A stretch of 7,149 bases of DNA from an uncultured Mesorhizobium sp. GTDB lineage: Bacteria > Pseudomonadota > Alphaproteobacteria > Rhizobiales > Rhizobiaceae. The translations under genes were made by a program, and so were the position numbers. Of this stretch, positions 6,083 to 7,149 are shown piece after piece. The DNA is taken from contig CATMOC010000186.1 in NCBI GenBank assembly GCA_950071955.1, positions 1 to 7,149 of the forward strand, in the 5' to 3' direction. A model generated the notes under the pieces. That model was not told the origin of the DNA. It did no database searches and was given only the letters and a program-made list of their open reading frames with translations. Every line of letters starts with the position of its first letter. Position 1 is the stretch's first letter.

Positions 6083-6715
6083 TCACAAAACATCCTCCGG
6101 CTTTCTCCCCGGCCGGCTCCGATAGGTCGGGATCGTCCAGCCGAAGCGGATGGCGCCGCCGCGGACGGCCAGCGCCGACAGCGCGCCGACGACGGCGGCC
6201 AGTGGCATGGGGACGCCGAGGACGGCAAGCGCGGTGAAGGCGGCGGCGCCGGTCAGGGCGGCGGTGACGTAGATTTCGGGGCGCAGCAGCACCGAGGGTT
6301 CGGCGGCGAGCAGATCGCGCAGAATGCCGCCGAAGGTCGCGGTCATGACGCCGGTGACGACGGCGACCGTCGCCGAGCCGGTGACCACGAGACCCTTGTA
6401 GGCGCCGTAGACGCAGTAGGCGGCGAGCCCCACGGCATCGAGCCACAGGAGCAGTTTGTAGCGCGATTCCAGACGGTGGGCGGTGAAGTAGACGACGACC
6501 GCGACGGCGGCGCAGACGAGGATGTAGTCCTGATTGACGGTCCAGAAGACCGGCACGCCGAGCACGGGGTCGCGCAGGGTCCCCCCGCCAATGCCGGTGG
6601 CTGCGGCGAGGAAGATGAACCCCAGAATGTCGAGCTGCTTGCGCGAGGCCGCCAGCGCGCCGGTCGCGGCGAAGACGGCGACGCCGGCATAGTCGAAGAA
6701 GACGAGCGGGTTCAT
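6083..6715 (-). CDS. TRIC/UPF0126-family membrane channel protein
   Basis: A 210-residue membrane protein with the duplicated UPF0126 fold, each half carrying the family's glycine-rich loop: GIGGGTLRD at 41-49 and FGGILRD at 128-134. About seven hydrophobic helices can be seen (around 5-22, 29-47, 64-79, 88-105, 111-126, 147-167 and 171-187), as in prokaryotic TRIC channels, which are trimeric potassium-permeable channels of the inner membrane. Older annotations of the family say glycine transporter or YicG-like. The ATG at 6715-6713 is preceded by GGGGAGG five bases upstream, which decides it over an in-frame ATG at 6736-6734 that would put the Shine-Dalgarno inside the gene. It lies 49 bp downstream of grpE on the same strand, so it could be co-transcribed. 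The Shine-Dalgarno is partly inside a GC-rich hairpin, which could limit translation. Confidence 0.9.
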   Translation of the reverse strand: MNPLVFFDYAGVAVFAATGALAASRKQLDILGFIFLAAATGIGGGTLRDPVLGVPVFWTVNQDYILVCAAVAVVVYFTAHRLESRYKLLLWLDAVGLAAYCVYGAYKGLVVTGSATVAVVTGVMTATFGGILRDLLAAEPSVLLRPEIYVTAALTGAAAFTALAVLGVPMPLAAVVGALSALAVRGGAIRFGWTIPTYRSRPGRKPEDVL

Positions 6716-6723
6716 CGAGGCCT

Positions 6724-6751
6724 CCCCGCCGAGCAATAGCTCAAGGCGGGG
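6724..6751 (-). promoter_or_regulatory. GC-rich hairpin overlapping the Shine-Dalgarno of the TRIC gene
   Basis: On the minus strand, CCCCGCC pairs with GGCGGGG over seven bases; inside, after a two-base TT bulge, GAGC pairs with GCTC around a TATT loop. The 3' arm supplies the GGGG of the GGGGAGG ribosome-binding site. There is no T-run after the stem in the transcription direction (AGGCCTCG follows), so a translational or RNA-processing role between grpE and the TRIC gene fits better than an intrinsic terminator. The structure is seen in the sequence; the role is inferred. Confidence 0.5.
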
Positions 6752-6764
6752 AAAAGCACAAAGA

Positions 6765-7149
6765 TCAGGCCTTGCCGTCCTGCTCGGCCGATGCGGCTTC
6801 GCCCGCGGTTTCGGGCGCCTGGGCTGCAGCCTTTGGGCCGCCCTTGGCGACGCCGACCATGGCCGGCCGCAGCACGCGCTCGCCGATGACGTAGCCGGTC
6901 TGGACGACCTGCACGACGGTGTTGGCGGGCACGTCGGGATTGGGCACCTCGAACATGGCCTGGTGGAAGTTCGGATCGAACTTCTCGCCCTCTGGCGCGA
7001 TCTTCTTGACCCCGTGGCGTTCGAGGGCGGAGATCATGCTGCGCTCGGTCATCTCGACGCCTTCGAGCAGCGCGGCGAACCCGGCCTCGCCCTTCTCCTT
7101 GGCCTCGGCGGGGACCGCGTCGAGTGCGCGACGCAAATTGTCGGAGACG
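6765..7149 (-). CDS. grpE: GrpE nucleotide exchange factor (5' end outside window)
   Basis: The C-terminal 128 or so residues of GrpE, the DnaK co-chaperone that drives ADP release during protein folding in the cytosol. The frame is open to the window edge, so the N-terminal coiled-coil start is missing. The visible part begins with the end of the long helix ([13 protein letters not shown]) and the four-helix-bundle region ([16 protein letters not shown]). The beta-domain signature follows: [16 protein letters not shown], then [23 protein letters not shown], which closely matches the family pattern. After this comes an Ala/Glu-rich tail of about 25 residues ([19 protein letters not shown]), common and poorly conserved in alphaproteobacteria. 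Heat-shock control cannot be judged because the promoter is outside. The TRIC gene follows 49 bp downstream. Confidence 0.97.
   Translation of the reverse strand, partial: VSDNLRRALDAVPAEAKEKGEAGFAALLEGVEMTERSMISALERHGVKKIAPEGEKFDPNFHQAMFEVPNPDVPANTVVQVVQTGYVIGERVLRPAMVGVAKGGPKAAAQAPETAGEAASAEQDGKA

Noticed and set aside
6097..6116. CCGGC ... GCCGG hairpin at the TRIC gene 3' end
   Set aside because: Short stem inside coding sequence of a GC-rich gene; expected by chance.

Overview
The window looks like chromosomal DNA of an alphaproteobacterium, most likely Hyphomicrobiales (Phyllobacteriaceae or Rhizobiaceae, Mesorhizobium-like). This rests on the high GC of the flanks, the codon use, and the family content: a rhizobial-type LysR regulator, an EI24/CysZ-like membrane protein, a PfkB-type adenosine kinase, a TRIC-family channel and grpE. 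The species cannot be fixed from the sequence alone.

Layout from left to right. A small cupin protein (minus strand, 53-502) is divergent from a LysR-type regulator (plus strand, 617-1570). The 114 bp between them holds a perfect 16 bp palindrome of LacI-operator type and an interrupted dyad next to the LysR gene start. The LysR gene converges on a CysZ/EI24-family membrane protein (minus, 1591-2310). That gene is divergent from a PfkB/adenosine kinase gene (plus, 2490-3491). Much further right are a TRIC/UPF0126 channel protein (minus, 6083-6715) and the 3' part of grpE (minus, from 6765 to the window edge). These two lie in the same direction, 49 bp apart. The gap holds a GC-rich hairpin that includes part of the TRIC gene's Shine-Dalgarno sequence.

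Between the kinase and the TRIC gene, about 3492-6082, lies a stretch with a different character. Base composition falls (3601-3660 has 24 G+C in 60, against 43 in 60 for 3421-3480) and there is one large gene. It encodes a 710-residue protein with an N-terminal DUF262 (GmrS/ParB-like NTPase) domain, a central degenerate HNH/DUF1524-like segment and a C-terminal AlbA_2 (Schlafen-type) domain. It resembles a single-chain type IV restriction or anti-phage protein and looks horizontally acquired. Short stretches on both sides hold no recognisable gene: on the left an unassigned open frame and an orphan Shine-Dalgarno plus start, on the right a small hairpin.

The flanking genes look like ordinary housekeeping or regulatory genes. 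The DUF262-HNH-AlbA_2 fusion is the accessory element and the best candidate for something not well described. No partner modification gene, integrase, transposase, tRNA or CRISPR array is visible in the window.
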